NCBI GenBank assembly: GCA_016197405.1
Contig: JACPVR010000024.1
Coordinates: 1-64,000 of the forward strand
DNA from: Mycobacterium sp.
GTDB taxonomy: Bacteria > Actinomycetota > Actinomycetes > Mycobacteriales > Mycobacteriaceae
Length of the DNA stretch: 64,000 nucleotides
Direction: 5' to 3'
Positions 10,652 through 18,938 of the stretch are shown here, one piece after another; position 1 is the first letter of the stretch; each line of letters begins with the position of its first letter. Below the pieces are notes generated by a model that saw only the letters and a list, made by a program, of their open reading frames with translations, was not told the DNA's origin and did no database searches. The translations under genes and the position numbers were made by a program.

Positions 10652-11595
10652 CGACGTTTCGGCCCGCGCTGGAGGATCAGCTGCAGGGCTACCTCGACCA
10701 CCTCACCATCGAACGCGGGGTGGCGGCGAACACGTTGAGTTCCTACCGGCGTGATCTGCGGCGGTATTCGGCGCATCTGACCGGCCGGGGCATCGAGGAC
10801 CTCACCGACGTCACCGAGACCGACGTCAGCGAATTCCTGGTCGCGCTGCGCCGCGGCGACCCGGACAACGGCGTGGTGCCGCTGTCGGCGGTCTCTGCGG
10901 CGCGCGCGTTGATCGCGGTGCGCGGGCTGCACCGGTTCGCCGCCGCCGAAGGTGTCACCGATATCGATGTGGCGCGTGCGGTCAAACCGCCCACACCGGG
11001 CCGGCGGCTGCCGAAAAGCCTGACGGTCGATGAGGTGATCGCGCTGCTGGAAGCGGCCGGTGGCGACAAGGCCGCCGACGGCCCGCTGAGCCTGCGCAAC
11101 CGGGCACTGCTGGAACTGCTGTATTCGACCGGGGCACGCATCTCCGAGGCTGTCGGGCTCGACGTCGACGATGTGGACACCCACAACCGTTCGGTGTTGC
11201 TGCGCGGTAAGGGCGGCAAGCAGCGCCTGGTACCGGTGGGCCGCCCGGCGGTCGAGGCGCTCGACAACTATCTGGTGCGCGGCCGGCCTGACCTGGCGCG
11301 CCGTGGCCGCGGTACGCCCGCGATATTCCTCAACGCCCGCGGCGGTCGGCTGTCGCGGCAGTCGGCATGGCAGGTGCTGCAGGACGCCGCCGAGCGTGCC
11401 GGTGTCACCAGTGCGGTCTCGCCGCACACCATGCGGCACTCCTTTGCCACGCACCTGCTCGAGGGCGGGGCAGACGTACGCGTCGTGCAGGAGCTGCTGG
11501 GTCACGCCTCGGTGACCACCACCCAGATCTACACGCTGGTCACCGTGCACGCGCTGCGCGAAGTGTGGGCCGGCGCGCATCCGCGGGCGCAGTAG
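10648..11595 (+). CDS. xerD: site-specific tyrosine recombinase XerD
   Basis: XerD resolves chromosome dimers at dif with XerC. The 315-residue protein has an N-terminal SAM-like core-binding domain (LTIERGVAANTLSSYRRDLRRY) and a catalytic domain with the full set: Arg in GARISEAVGL, Lys in RGKGGKQR, HTMRHSFATHLL (His, Arg), LGHASVTTTQIYT (His and nucleophilic Tyr). I set the start at GTG 10648, which overlaps the NUDIX stop; an upstream in-frame start at 10594 would add 18 residues of NUDIX-overlapping sequence. It is a chromosomal XerD by neighbours, not a phage integrase. Confidence 0.95.
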   Translation: MTTFRPALEDQLQGYLDHLTIERGVAANTLSSYRRDLRRYSAHLTGRGIEDLTDVTETDVSEFLVALRRGDPDNGVVPLSAVSAARALIAVRGLHRFAAAEGVTDIDVARAVKPPTPGRRLPKSLTVDEVIALLEAAGGDKAADGPLSLRNRALLELLYSTGARISEAVGLDVDDVDTHNRSVLLRGKGGKQRLVPVGRPAVEALDNYLVRGRPDLARRGRGTPAIFLNARGGRLSRQSAWQVLQDAAERAGVTSAVSPHTMRHSFATHLLEGGADVRVVQELLGHASVTTTQIYTLVTVHALREVWAGAHPRAQ

Positions 11596-11640
11596 GGCGG
11601 GTTTCGCTCGCGGTTCCACGGCGCAGGCAATCTCACCCGT

Positions 11641-11646
11641 TAGACT
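11641..11646 (+). promoter_or_regulatory. candidate -10 box of a leaderless transcript into the parA-like/scp unit
   Basis: TAGACT fits TANNNT and is followed after exactly 7 nt by ATG 11654, the spacing that yields mRNA beginning at the A of ATG. There is no clear -35, which is common in mycobacteria. Confidence 0.5.
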
Positions 11647-11653
11647 TGCCCGA

Positions 11654-11695
11654 ATGTCCGCCACCAGATCGACTGCCAGGGGGAACGGGGCGTGA
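11654..11695 (+). CDS. candidate 13-codon leaderless upstream ORF
   Basis: ATG 11654 opens a reading frame MSATRSTARGNGA whose TGA overlaps the GTG start of the ParA-like gene (GTGA). The -10 box 7 nt upstream implies that ribosomes load at the very 5' end. The ribosome-binding site of the downstream gene (AGGGGG, 11678-11683) lies inside this frame, so passage of ribosomes could open or block it. The peptide resembles nothing I know. The call rests on spacing and overlap only. Confidence 0.4.
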   Translation: MSATRSTARGNGA

Positions 11696-12555
11696 CCGAC
11701 GACGCTGAAACCGGTCCCGAAGTCGGCCTGACCGGCCGTCCGCCGCGACCGATCCCCGAACCGCAGCCCCGGACCACGCATGGTCCCGCTCAGGTCATCG
11801 CCATGTGCAACCAGAAGGGCGGCGTCGGCAAGACCACGTCGACGATCAACCTCGGTGCGGCGCTGGCCGAGTACGGCCGCCGGGTGCTGCTGGTGGACCT
11901 GGATCCGCAGGGTGCACTGTCGGCGGGCCTCGGTGTGCCGCACTACGAGCTCGAGCACACCGTGCACAACCTGCTGGTCGAACCGCGGGTGTCGATCGAT
12001 GACGTCATCATCAAGACCCGGGTCAGCGGTATGGACCTGGTCCCCAGCAATATCGACCTGTCCGCGGCCGAGATCCAGCTGGTCAACGAGGTGGGCCGGG
12101 AGCAGACCCTGGGCCGCGCGCTTCATCCGGTGCTGGACCGCTACGACTATGTGCTGATCGACTGCCAGCCGTCGCTGGGCCTGCTGACCGTCAACGGGCT
12201 GGCCTGTTCGGACGGGGTGATCATCCCGACCGAATGCGAGTATTTCTCGCTGCGCGGGCTGGCGCTGCTCACCGACACCGTCGACAAGGTGCGGGATCGG
12301 CTCAATTACCGGCTGTCGATCAGCGGCATCCTGCTGACCCGGTATGACAGCCGCACCGTCAATGCCCGCGAAGTGATGGCCCGGGTGGTGGAACGGTTTG
12401 GCGATCTGGTGTTCGATACCGTCATCGCCCGCACGGTCCGATTCCCCGAAACCAGTGTCGCCGGCGAGCCCATCACCACCTGGGCACCGAAATCCACTGG
12501 CGCACAAGCCTATCGATCGCTGGCCCGTGAGGTCATCGACCGGTTCGGCACGTGA
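11692..12555 (+). CDS. ParA/Soj family ATPase (Rv1708-like)
   Basis: This 287-residue ATPase has the deviant Walker A CNQKGGVGKTTSTINLGAAL near residue 42, VLLVDLDPQGALSAGLG (switch/Walker A') and the Walker B region YVLIDCQPSLGLLTVNGL. The first ~30 residues are Pro-rich and probably flexible. It is not the ParA of the origin-proximal parAB pair: no parB is nearby, and it lies directly upstream of scpA with a 4-nt overlap, as in Rv1708-Rv1709. A role with SMC-ScpAB in chromosome organisation is inferred from that linkage. Confidence 0.93.
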   Translation: MTDDAETGPEVGLTGRPPRPIPEPQPRTTHGPAQVIAMCNQKGGVGKTTSTINLGAALAEYGRRVLLVDLDPQGALSAGLGVPHYELEHTVHNLLVEPRVSIDDVIIKTRVSGMDLVPSNIDLSAAEIQLVNEVGREQTLGRALHPVLDRYDYVLIDCQPSLGLLTVNGLACSDGVIIPTECEYFSLRGLALLTDTVDKVRDRLNYRLSISGILLTRYDSRTVNAREVMARVVERFGDLVFDTVIARTVRFPETSVAGEPITTWAPKSTGAQAYRSLAREVIDRFGT

Positions 12556-13391
12556 ACGCCGCAGTTGAGGAAGCGCCACAGACAGGTTTCCAGGTCCGGC
12601 TGAGCAATTTCGAGGGCCCGTTCGATCTGCTGTTGCAGCTGATCTTCGCCCATCGGCTCGACGTCACCGAGGTCGCGCTGCACCAGGTGACCGACGACTT
12701 CATCGCCTACACCAAGGAGATCGGCCCGCAGCTCGGCCTCGACGAGACCACCGCCTTCCTGGTGGTGGCGGCCACCCTGCTGGACTTGAAGGCGGCCCGG
12801 CTGCTGCCTGCGGGGCGGGTCGACGACGAGGAGGACCTCGCGCTGCTGGAGGTCCGCGACCTGCTGTTCGCCCGGCTCCTGCAGTACCGCGCCTTCAAGC
12901 ACGTCGCGGTGATGTTCGCCGAGCTCGAGGCCGCCGCGCTGCGCAGCTATCCGCGCGCGGTGTCACTGGAGGACCAGTACGCCGAACTGCTGCCCGAGGT
13001 GATGCTCGGCGTCGACGCCGACGCATTCGCCCAGATCGCGGCGACGGTCTTCACACCGCGGCCGGTGCCGACAGTGGGCACCGATCACCTGCACAAATCG
13101 CAGGTGTCGGTTCCCGAGCAGGCTCGCAATGTGCTGGCATTGCTGGAGCGGCGCGGTGTCGGACAGTGGGCCTCGTTCACCGAGCTGGTCGCCGACTGCA
13201 CCGTGCCGATCGAGATCGTCGGACGGTTCCTGGCGCTGCTCGAGCTCTACCGGGCTCGGGCGGTAGCATTCGACCAGTTAGAACCGCTTGGTGAGCTCCA
13301 GGTTTCCTGGACCGGCGGAAGTCCCACCGACGACCAACTGCACGATGAGGAGCTGGACGCCGAGCCGGTGGAAGAACGTGATCAACCATGA
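12552..13391 (+). CDS. scpA: segregation and condensation protein A (kleisin)
   Basis: ScpA bridges the SMC heads. The 279 residues begin their conserved part with FQVRLSNFEGPFDLLLQLIF, the typical ScpA N-terminal helix domain, followed by DDFIAYTKEIG and ATLLDLKAARLLP. The C-terminal winged-helix part (ELVADCTVPIEIVGRFLALLELYRARAVAFDQ) would contact the SMC head. The tail (DDQLHDEELDAEPVEER) is acidic. GTG 12552 overlaps the stop of the ParA-like gene, and the stop overlaps scpB by ATGA. Confidence 0.95.
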   Translation: MNAAVEEAPQTGFQVRLSNFEGPFDLLLQLIFAHRLDVTEVALHQVTDDFIAYTKEIGPQLGLDETTAFLVVAATLLDLKAARLLPAGRVDDEEDLALLEVRDLLFARLLQYRAFKHVAVMFAELEAAALRSYPRAVSLEDQYAELLPEVMLGVDADAFAQIAATVFTPRPVPTVGTDHLHKSQVSVPEQARNVLALLERRGVGQWASFTELVADCTVPIEIVGRFLALLELYRARAVAFDQLEPLGELQVSWTGGSPTDDQLHDEELDAEPVEERDQP

Positions 13392-14098
13392 CCGAACAGA
13401 CTCCTGACACCGATGTCCTCGACGACGCCGAAGCCGACCTCGGCATCGACGTCGCAACCGAACCCGAACTCGACGACGACGAACTGGGCCGGGTGCTGGA
13501 GGCGATGTTGCTGGTGGTCGACACCCCGGTCAGCGCCGACGCGCTGGCCTCGGCGACCGGGCAGTCCTTCGAACGCGTCCTGGCCAAACTCGAGGATCTG
13601 TCCTATCAGCTCGCCGCCCGCGACAGCGGTATCGACCTACGCGAAGCCGGCGGCGGCTGGCGGATGTACACCCGGGCCCGCTTCGCTCCCTACGTGGAAC
13701 GGCTGCTGCTCGACGGTGCGCGCTCCAAGCTGACCCGGGCGGCGCTGGAAACCTTGGCGGTCATCGCCTACCGGCAGCCGGTGACGCGGGCGCGGGTGAG
13801 CGCGGTCCGCGGTGTCAACGTCGACGCCGTTATCCGGACACTGTTGGCGCGCGGCCTGATCACCGAGGCCGGAAACGACGCCGACACCGGTGCGGCGACC
13901 TTCGCCACCACCGAGCTGTTCCTGGAACGGCTGGGGTTGTCGTCGCTGTCCGACCTGCCCGATATCGCACCGTTGCTCCCCGGTGTGGATTCGATCGACG
14001 ATCTCAGCGAGTCCCTGGACTCAGAACCGAGATTCATGAAGCTCAACCCTGGTGCGGCACCCGTCACCCAGCCGTCCTTCGACCCGGACCGGGACTGA
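13388..14098 (+). CDS. scpB: segregation and condensation protein B
   Basis: ScpB dimers bind ScpA. The 236 residues have an acidic N-terminal tail of about 30 residues, then tandem winged helices: GRVLEAMLLVVDTPVSADALA and TRAALETLAVIAYRQPVTRARVSAVRGVNVDAVIRTLLARGLI, the family hallmark. It is the second gene of the scpAB pair and ends 1 nt before rluB. Confidence 0.95.
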   Translation: MTEQTPDTDVLDDAEADLGIDVATEPELDDDELGRVLEAMLLVVDTPVSADALASATGQSFERVLAKLEDLSYQLAARDSGIDLREAGGGWRMYTRARFAPYVERLLLDGARSKLTRAALETLAVIAYRQPVTRARVSAVRGVNVDAVIRTLLARGLITEAGNDADTGAATFATTELFLERLGLSSLSDLPDIAPLLPGVDSIDDLSESLDSEPRFMKLNPGAAPVTQPSFDPDRD

Positions 14099-14099
14099 A

Positions 14100-14849
14100 A
14101 TGTCAGAACAGACACCTGAGGGTGTGCGCCTGCAGAAGGTGCTGTCACAAGCTGGAATAGCGTCGCGACGCGTTGCCGAACGGATGATCCTCGACGGCCG
14201 CGTCGAGGTCGACGGACGCATCGTCACCGAGTTGGGCACCAGGGTCGACCCGGACAATGCCGTCATCCGGGTGGACGGCGCCCGGGTGATGCTCGACGAC
14301 TCGTTGACCCACCTGGCACTCAACAAGCCGCTCGGCATGGTCTCGACGATGTCGGATGACCAGGGCAGGCCCTGTATCGGTGATCTGGTGCAGCACCGCG
14401 TCCGCGGCAACAAGAACCTCTTTCACGTCGGTCGCCTCGACGCCGACACCGAGGGACTGATCCTGCTGACCAATGACGGTGAGCTGGCACATCGCCTGAT
14501 GCACCCGTCCTACGAGATTCCGAAGACCTACGTGGCGACGGTGGTCGGTAAAGTACCCAAGGGTCTGGGCACCAAGCTCAAGGCAGGTATCGAACTCGAG
14601 GACGGTCCGGTCAAGGTCGACGACTTCTCCATGGTCGACACCCTGCCCGGACGTTCGATGGTGCGAATCACGTTGCACGAGGGCAGAAAACGCATTGTGC
14701 GCCGCCTGCTGGCCGAGGTCGGGTTCCCGGTCGAGTCGCTGGTGCGCACCGAGATCGGTTCGGTGACGTTGGGTGACCAGCGTCCCGGCAGCCTTCGGGC
14801 TTTGACGCGCAAGGAGATCGGCGAGTTGTACAAGGCTGTGGGAATGTGA
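14100..14849 (+). CDS. rluB: rRNA pseudouridine synthase, RluB/RsuA family
   Basis: The 249 residues start with an S4 domain (VRLQKVLSQAGIASRRVAERMILDGRVEVDG) and continue with the pseudouridine synthase fold, with the catalytic aspartate in GRLDADTEGLILLTNDGELAHRLMHP and the later motif MVRITLHEGRKRIVRRLLA. By family it modifies a uridine in 23S rRNA; the exact site is not readable here. I chose ATG 14100 (MSEQTPEGVRLQ) directly after the scpB stop. An upstream GTG at 14052 within scpB adds Arg-rich sequence and is unlikely. Confidence 0.92.
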   Translation: MSEQTPEGVRLQKVLSQAGIASRRVAERMILDGRVEVDGRIVTELGTRVDPDNAVIRVDGARVMLDDSLTHLALNKPLGMVSTMSDDQGRPCIGDLVQHRVRGNKNLFHVGRLDADTEGLILLTNDGELAHRLMHPSYEIPKTYVATVVGKVPKGLGTKLKAGIELEDGPVKVDDFSMVDTLPGRSMVRITLHEGRKRIVRRLLAEVGFPVESLVRTEIGSVTLGDQRPGSLRALTRKEIGELYKAVGM

Positions 14850-15517
14850 CCATCGTCGCGATCGACGGGCCCGCCGGCACCGGCAAATCCTCGGTGTCGC
14901 GCAGCCTGGCCCGTGCCCTGCAAGCGCGCTACCTCGACACCGGTGCGATGTACCGGTTGGTCACCCTGGCGGTGCTGCGCGCCGGCATCGATCTCAGCGA
15001 TACCGGCGCCATCGGCGCACTGGAGGCCCCGCTGTCGATCGGTTACGACCCCGACGACGTGCGCGCATACCTTGGCGCAGAGGATGTTTCGGCAGAGATC
15101 CGCGGCGATGCGGTGACCATGGCGGTGTCGGCGGTCTCGGCGGTGCCTGCGGTGCGCGAACGCATGGTGGCCATGCAGCGCGAACTGGCACGGGGATCGG
15201 ACAGCATCGTGGTGGAGGGTCGCGATATCGGAACGGTGGTGCTGCCCGATGCCGACGTCAAGATCTTCCTGACCGCCTCCGCAGAAACGCGTGCCCGCCG
15301 GCGCAACACCCAGAACGTGTCCTCCGGATTGGCCGACAACTACGAGGCGGTGCTGGCCGATGTGCGTCGCCGCGACCACCTCGATTCCACACGTGCGGTC
15401 TCGCCGCTGCGTGCCGCCGATGACGCGCAGCTGGTCGACACCAGCGATATGACCGAGGCCGAAGTGGTCGCGCACCTGCTCGATCTGGTGCATCAACATA
15501 GTGGAGCGACCCGATGA
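14846..15517 (+). CDS. cmk: cytidylate kinase
   Basis: Cmk converts CMP and dCMP to the diphosphates. The 223 residues carry the P-loop GPAGTGKSSVSRSL at residues 8-16 and following, the family motif DTGAMYR, VVEGRDIGTVVLPDADVKIFLTASAETRARRR, and RRDHLDSTRAVSPLR. The start overlaps the rluB stop and the stop overlaps der, so rluB-cmk-der is a single coupled unit as in other mycobacteria. Confidence 0.96.
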   Translation: MTIVAIDGPAGTGKSSVSRSLARALQARYLDTGAMYRLVTLAVLRAGIDLSDTGAIGALEAPLSIGYDPDDVRAYLGAEDVSAEIRGDAVTMAVSAVSAVPAVRERMVAMQRELARGSDSIVVEGRDIGTVVLPDADVKIFLTASAETRARRRNTQNVSSGLADNYEAVLADVRRRDHLDSTRAVSPLRAADDAQLVDTSDMTEAEVVAHLLDLVHQHSGATR

Positions 15518-16935
15518 CGGAGTCAGACAACAGCGCCGACGGTAGTTGGAGCGACGAAAGCGATTGGGAGATCGGCGAATCCGAATTCGCCGAAGAGCTC
15601 GCCGAATTCACTGCCGGACCGCCGCCGGTGGTCGCGGTGGTGGGCAGGCCCAACGTCGGCAAGTCGACGCTGGTCAACCGGATCCTGGGACGACGCGAAG
15701 CCGTCGTGCAGGACGTGCCGGGAGTCACCCGCGACCGGGTGTCCTATGACGCCCTGTGGACCGGGCGACGGTTCATGGTGCAGGACACCGGCGGCTGGGA
15801 ACCCGACGCCAAAGGCCTGCAGTCGCTGGTGGCAGAGCAGGCCGCGGTGGCGATGCGAACCGCCGACGCGATCATCATGGTGGTGGACTCCACCGTCGGC
15901 GCCACCACCGCCGACGAGGCCGCCGCACGCATCCTGCAACGTTCCGGCAAGCCGGTTTTCCTGGCCGCCAACAAGGTTGACAGTGAACGGCACGAATCCG
16001 ACGCGGCATCGCTGTGGTCACTGGGTCTGGGGGAGCCGCACGCGATCAGCGCCATGCACGGTCGGGGTGTCGCCGATCTGCTGGATGCGGTCGTCGCGGT
16101 GCTGCCCGAGGTGTCCGAGATGGCCGGCGGCGGGGGAGGCCCGCGCCGGGTCGCCCTGGTCGGCAAGCCCAACGTCGGCAAGAGTTCGCTGATGAACCGG
16201 CTGGCCGGCGCCGAGCGCTCCGTCGTGCACGATGTCGCTGGCACCACCGTCGACCCGGTGGACTCGTTGATCGATTTGGGCGGCAAGCCTTGGCGTTTCG
16301 TCGACACCGCCGGTCTGCGCCGCAAGGTCGGGCAGGCCTCTGGTCATGAGTTCTACGCCTCGGTGCGCACCCATGGCGCGATCGACGCCGCCGAGGTCGT
16401 CATCGTGCTGGTCGACGCGTCGGTGCCGCTGACCGAACAGGATCAGCGGGTGCTCACGATGGTGATCGAGGCCGGCCGGGCCCTGGTGCTGGCGTTCAAC
16501 AAATGGGATCTCGTCGACGAGGACCGCCGATTCCTGCTGGACCGGGAGATCGACCTGGAGTTGGCGCAGGTGCAGTGGGCACCGCGGGTCAACATCTCGG
16601 CAAAGACCGGACGTTCGGTGCAGAAGCTGGTTCCGGCGCTGGAGACCGCACTGGCGTCCTGGGATGCCCGCATCTCGACGGGTCGGCTCAACACCTTCAT
16701 CAAGGAGATCGTGGCCGCCACACCGCCGCCGGTGCGCGGCGGGAAGCAGCCCCGCATCCTGTTCGCGACGCAGGCCACCAGCCGGCCGCCGACGTTCGTG
16801 TTGTTCACCACCGGATTCCTCGAGGCCGGTTACCGCCGCTTCATCGAACGCAAGCTGCGTGAGACGTTCGGCTTCGAGGGCAGCCCGATCCGCATCAACG
16901 TCCGGATGCGTGAGAAGCGCGGCCCCAAGAGGTAG
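15514..16935 (+). CDS. der: ribosome-assembly GTPase Der (EngA)
   Basis: Der has two consecutive G domains and helps 50S maturation. In the 473 residues, the first P-loop is GRPNVGKSTLVNR and the second GKPNVGKSSLMNR; the matching DTGGWEPDAKGLQ, NKVDSE, DTAGLRRK and NKWD motifs are present, followed by a KH-like C-terminal domain ending RINVRMREKRGPKR. An acidic N-terminal extension of about 37 residues precedes the first domain, as in actinobacteria. Confidence 0.97.
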   Translation: MTESDNSADGSWSDESDWEIGESEFAEELAEFTAGPPPVVAVVGRPNVGKSTLVNRILGRREAVVQDVPGVTRDRVSYDALWTGRRFMVQDTGGWEPDAKGLQSLVAEQAAVAMRTADAIIMVVDSTVGATTADEAAARILQRSGKPVFLAANKVDSERHESDAASLWSLGLGEPHAISAMHGRGVADLLDAVVAVLPEVSEMAGGGGGPRRVALVGKPNVGKSSLMNRLAGAERSVVHDVAGTTVDPVDSLIDLGGKPWRFVDTAGLRRKVGQASGHEFYASVRTHGAIDAAEVVIVLVDASVPLTEQDQRVLTMVIEAGRALVLAFNKWDLVDEDRRFLLDREIDLELAQVQWAPRVNISAKTGRSVQKLVPALETALASWDARISTGRLNTFIKEIVAATPPPVRGGKQPRILFATQATSRPPTFVLFTTGFLEAGYRRFIERKLRETFGFEGSPIRINVRMREKRGPKR

Positions 16936-16990
16936 CGGTAGTCGGGCGTCAGCCACGCCGGGCGCGGGCGGGACACCACAGCCCACCGAC

Positions 16991-16996
16991 TAGGGT
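16991..16996 (+). promoter_or_regulatory. candidate -10 box, leaderless TSUP gene
   Basis: TAGGGT is followed by 6 nt and then GTG 17003, which fits transcription starting at or 1 nt before the start codon. No Shine-Dalgarno sequence is seen before 17003. Confidence 0.5.
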
Positions 16997-17002
16997 CGCC
17001 GG

Positions 17003-17785
17003 GTGTCGATTTTCCACATGGTGCTGATCGCCCTGGCCGGTGTCGGAGCGGGAGCGATCAACGCCGTCGTCGGATCGGGCACGCTCATCACGTTCCCCAC
17101 ACTGGTAGCGCTGGGGTATCCGCCGGTGACCTCGACGATGTCGAATGCCGTCGGTCTGGTCGCCGGTGGCGTGTCCGGAACGTGGGGGTATCGCCGCGAG
17201 CTGAGCGGGCAGTGGCATCGGCTGCGCTGGCAGATCCCGGCATCGCTGGTCGGCGCGGGCTGCGGCGCGTGGTTGCTGCTGCATCTGCCGGAGAAGGTCT
17301 TCACCCAGGTGGTGCCGGTGCTGCTGGTGGCTGCGCTGGCACTGGTGGTCGTGGGACCACGGATCCAGGCGTGGGCCAAGGCCCGGGCCGAGGCCACCGG
17401 TCGCTCCGCCGAACATGTCAGCTCGGCGCGGATGGCCGCACTGGTCGCGGGCACTTTCGCGGTCGGGGTGTACGGCGGCTACTTCACCGCCGCCCAAGGC
17501 ATCCTGCTGATCGCGGTGATGGGCGCGCTGCTGCCCGAGGACATGCAGCGGATGAACGCCGCCAAGAATCTGCTGTCGCTGCTGGTCAACATTGTCGCGG
17601 CGGTGGCCTACACCGTCGTCGCGTTCGACCGGATCAGCTGGGCCGCGGCCGGGCTGATCGCGGTCGGGTCACTGCTCGGCGGATTCCTCGGTGCGCACTA
17701 CGGCCGGCGGCTCTCGCCTGGTGCGCTGCGGCTGGTGATCGTCGTGGTGGGATTGATTGGGCTGTACCGGCTGTTGACTGTGTAG
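17003..17785 (+). CDS. TSUP (TauE/SafE) family membrane transporter
   Basis: This 260-residue protein has about eight hydrophobic segments in the two-repeat pattern of the family. The repeats begin GVGAGAINAVVGSGTLITFPTLVALGYPP and FAVGVYGGYFTAAQGILLIAVMGALLPED; these Gly-rich motifs and the YPP turn are diagnostic. Members export or import sulfite, sulfoacetate, sulfolactate or related anions; the substrate here cannot be read. A second TSUP gene of a different subtype lies 211 nt downstream, with a small ORF between. Confidence 0.9.
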   Translation: MSIFHMVLIALAGVGAGAINAVVGSGTLITFPTLVALGYPPVTSTMSNAVGLVAGGVSGTWGYRRELSGQWHRLRWQIPASLVGAGCGAWLLLHLPEKVFTQVVPVLLVAALALVVVGPRIQAWAKARAEATGRSAEHVSSARMAALVAGTFAVGVYGGYFTAAQGILLIAVMGALLPEDMQRMNAAKNLLSLLVNIVAAVAYTVVAFDRISWAAAGLIAVGSLLGGFLGAHYGRRLSPGALRLVIVVVGLIGLYRLLTV

Positions 17786-17820
17786 TGTTTGACGAAGTTC
17801 CACGATCTGGGAGGGCACTG

Positions 17821-17937
17821 ATGGCTGCACGCGCATACCGCTGCGCGCCGGCGCCGTCCGACGTGTCCGCGCTTGAGCCGTTCTGGCCCTCCCGGCGCCT
17901 GATGGCTTTCGACGAGTGGTGTTGTCGGCGTCCCTGA
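17821..17937 (+). CDS. candidate 38-residue ORF with Cys-Cys near its end
   Basis: ATG 17821 is preceded at 6-nt spacing by GGGAGGG (17809-17815), one of the better ribosome-binding sites in the window. The peptide starts MAARAYRCAPAPSDVSALEP and ends WCCRRP; the two Cys codons are TGT TGT, five codons before the stop. The stop lies in a GGCGTC/GACGCC hairpin and a second inverted repeat follows before the next TSUP gene. Mycobacteria use Cys-rich leader peptides as cysteine-responsive attenuators upstream of sulfur genes; a TSUP transporter would be a sensible target. That it is translated, and that it regulates, are both inference. Confidence 0.45.
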   Translation: MAARAYRCAPAPSDVSALEPFWPSRRLMAFDEWCCRRP

Positions 17938-17976
17938 CGCCCACCCACCCGTCCCTCGTGGTCACCTGATGTGACC
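17927..17976 (+). promoter_or_regulatory. two consecutive inverted repeats before the second TSUP gene
   Basis: GGCGTC (17927-17932) and GACGCC (17936-17941) form a 6-bp stem across the stop codon of the small ORF. GGTCAC (17960-17965) and GTGACC (17971-17976) form a second 6-bp stem, 20 nt before the downstream start. Neither has a T tract. They may be RNA structures coupled to translation of the small ORF, or the second may be a protein operator. Confidence 0.4.
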
Positions 17977-17996
17977 CGTTCTCCTCGAAGGCAGCC

Positions 17997-18938
17997 ATGC
18001 GTTCGCTCCTGATCTTCACCCTTGTCGGCATCGGCGCGCAGCTGGTCGACGGCGCCCTCGGTATGGCGTTCGGCGTCACCGCCACGACCCTGCTGGTGCT
18101 CAGCAACGTGGGTGCGGCCCAGGCCAGCGCCGCGGTGCACCTTGCCGAGGTGGGCACCACCCTGGCCTCGGGCATATCGCACTGGCGGTTCCGCAATATC
18201 GACTGGCCGTTGGTCGCAAAACTGGGCCTGCCGGGTGCCGTGGGCGCTTTCGCCGGCGCGACGGTGCTGTCCTCGCTGTCCACCGAGGCCGCCGCACCGC
18301 TGATGGCAGCGATTCTGCTGGGCATCGGTGTGTATGTGCTGCTTCGCTTTTCGTTGCGGACACCGCTGACCCTGGCACGCGGCGCGACGCCGCACACCGC
18401 GAAGTTCCTGGCCCCGCTGGGGTTGTTCGGTGGCTTCATCGACGCCTCCGGCGGTGGCGGTTGGGGTCCGGTGACCACCAGCACGCTGCTGTCGCAGGGC
18501 AAGACCGCGCCGCGCACCGTGATCGGTTCGGTGAGCGCCTCGGAGTTCCTGGTGTCGGTGTCGGCGTCGGCCGGCTTCCTGATCGGTCTGCGTCAGGAAT
18601 TCCTCGACAACCTGCCCGTGGTCCTCGGGCTGATGATCGGTGGCGTCATCGCGGCGCCGTTCGCCGCCTGGCTGGTCAGCCGGGTCAGCCCGGCCCTGCT
18701 CGGTACTGCCGTCGGCGGCATCATCGTGCTGACCAACAGCCAGAAGCTGGTGCACTTCTTCGGTATTCACTGGCCGTGGTCGACCGGCATCTATGCGGTG
18801 ATCGTGGTGGCGTGGGTGTCGCTGATCGTCTACGCTTGGCGGGCGTCGCGGGCACCGCAGTTCGCCGAGGAACTCGACGGAACAGCACCCGTCGCCGCCG
18901 ATCCGCAGCCGGAGACCTCAGAAGCTGCGCCGCGCTGA
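17997..18938 (+). CDS. TSUP (TauE/SafE) family membrane transporter, second subtype
   Basis: It is a 313-residue membrane protein with about eight hydrophobic segments, opening with LLIFTLVGIGAQLVDGALGMAFGVTATTLLVLSNVG, the N-terminal signature of the sulfite-exporter TauE/SafE subfamily with longer loops. The second repeat is LGLFGGFIDASGGGGWGPVTTSTLLSQGK. Its last 30 residues are polar and acidic. GAAGG precedes ATG 17997. Its 3' end overlaps the convergent photolyase gene by 21 nt. The likely role is movement of a sulfur oxyanion or organosulfonate; substrate unknown. Confidence 0.9.
   Translation: MRSLLIFTLVGIGAQLVDGALGMAFGVTATTLLVLSNVGAAQASAAVHLAEVGTTLASGISHWRFRNIDWPLVAKLGLPGAVGAFAGATVLSSLSTEAAAPLMAAILLGIGVYVLLRFSLRTPLTLARGATPHTAKFLAPLGLFGGFIDASGGGGWGPVTTSTLLSQGKTAPRTVIGSVSASEFLVSVSASAGFLIGLRQEFLDNLPVVLGLMIGGVIAAPFAAWLVSRVSPALLGTAVGGIIVLTNSQKLVHFFGIHWPWSTGIYAVIVVAWVSLIVYAWRASRAPQFAEELDGTAPVAADPQPETSEAAPR

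Noticed and set aside
10201..12579. A 792-codon open frame on the minus strand
   Set aside because: It lies antisense to the NUDIX, xerD and ParA-like genes, which have complete catalytic motifs. Its product is Arg/Gln/His-rich with no domain, as expected for the complement of GC-rich coding DNA.
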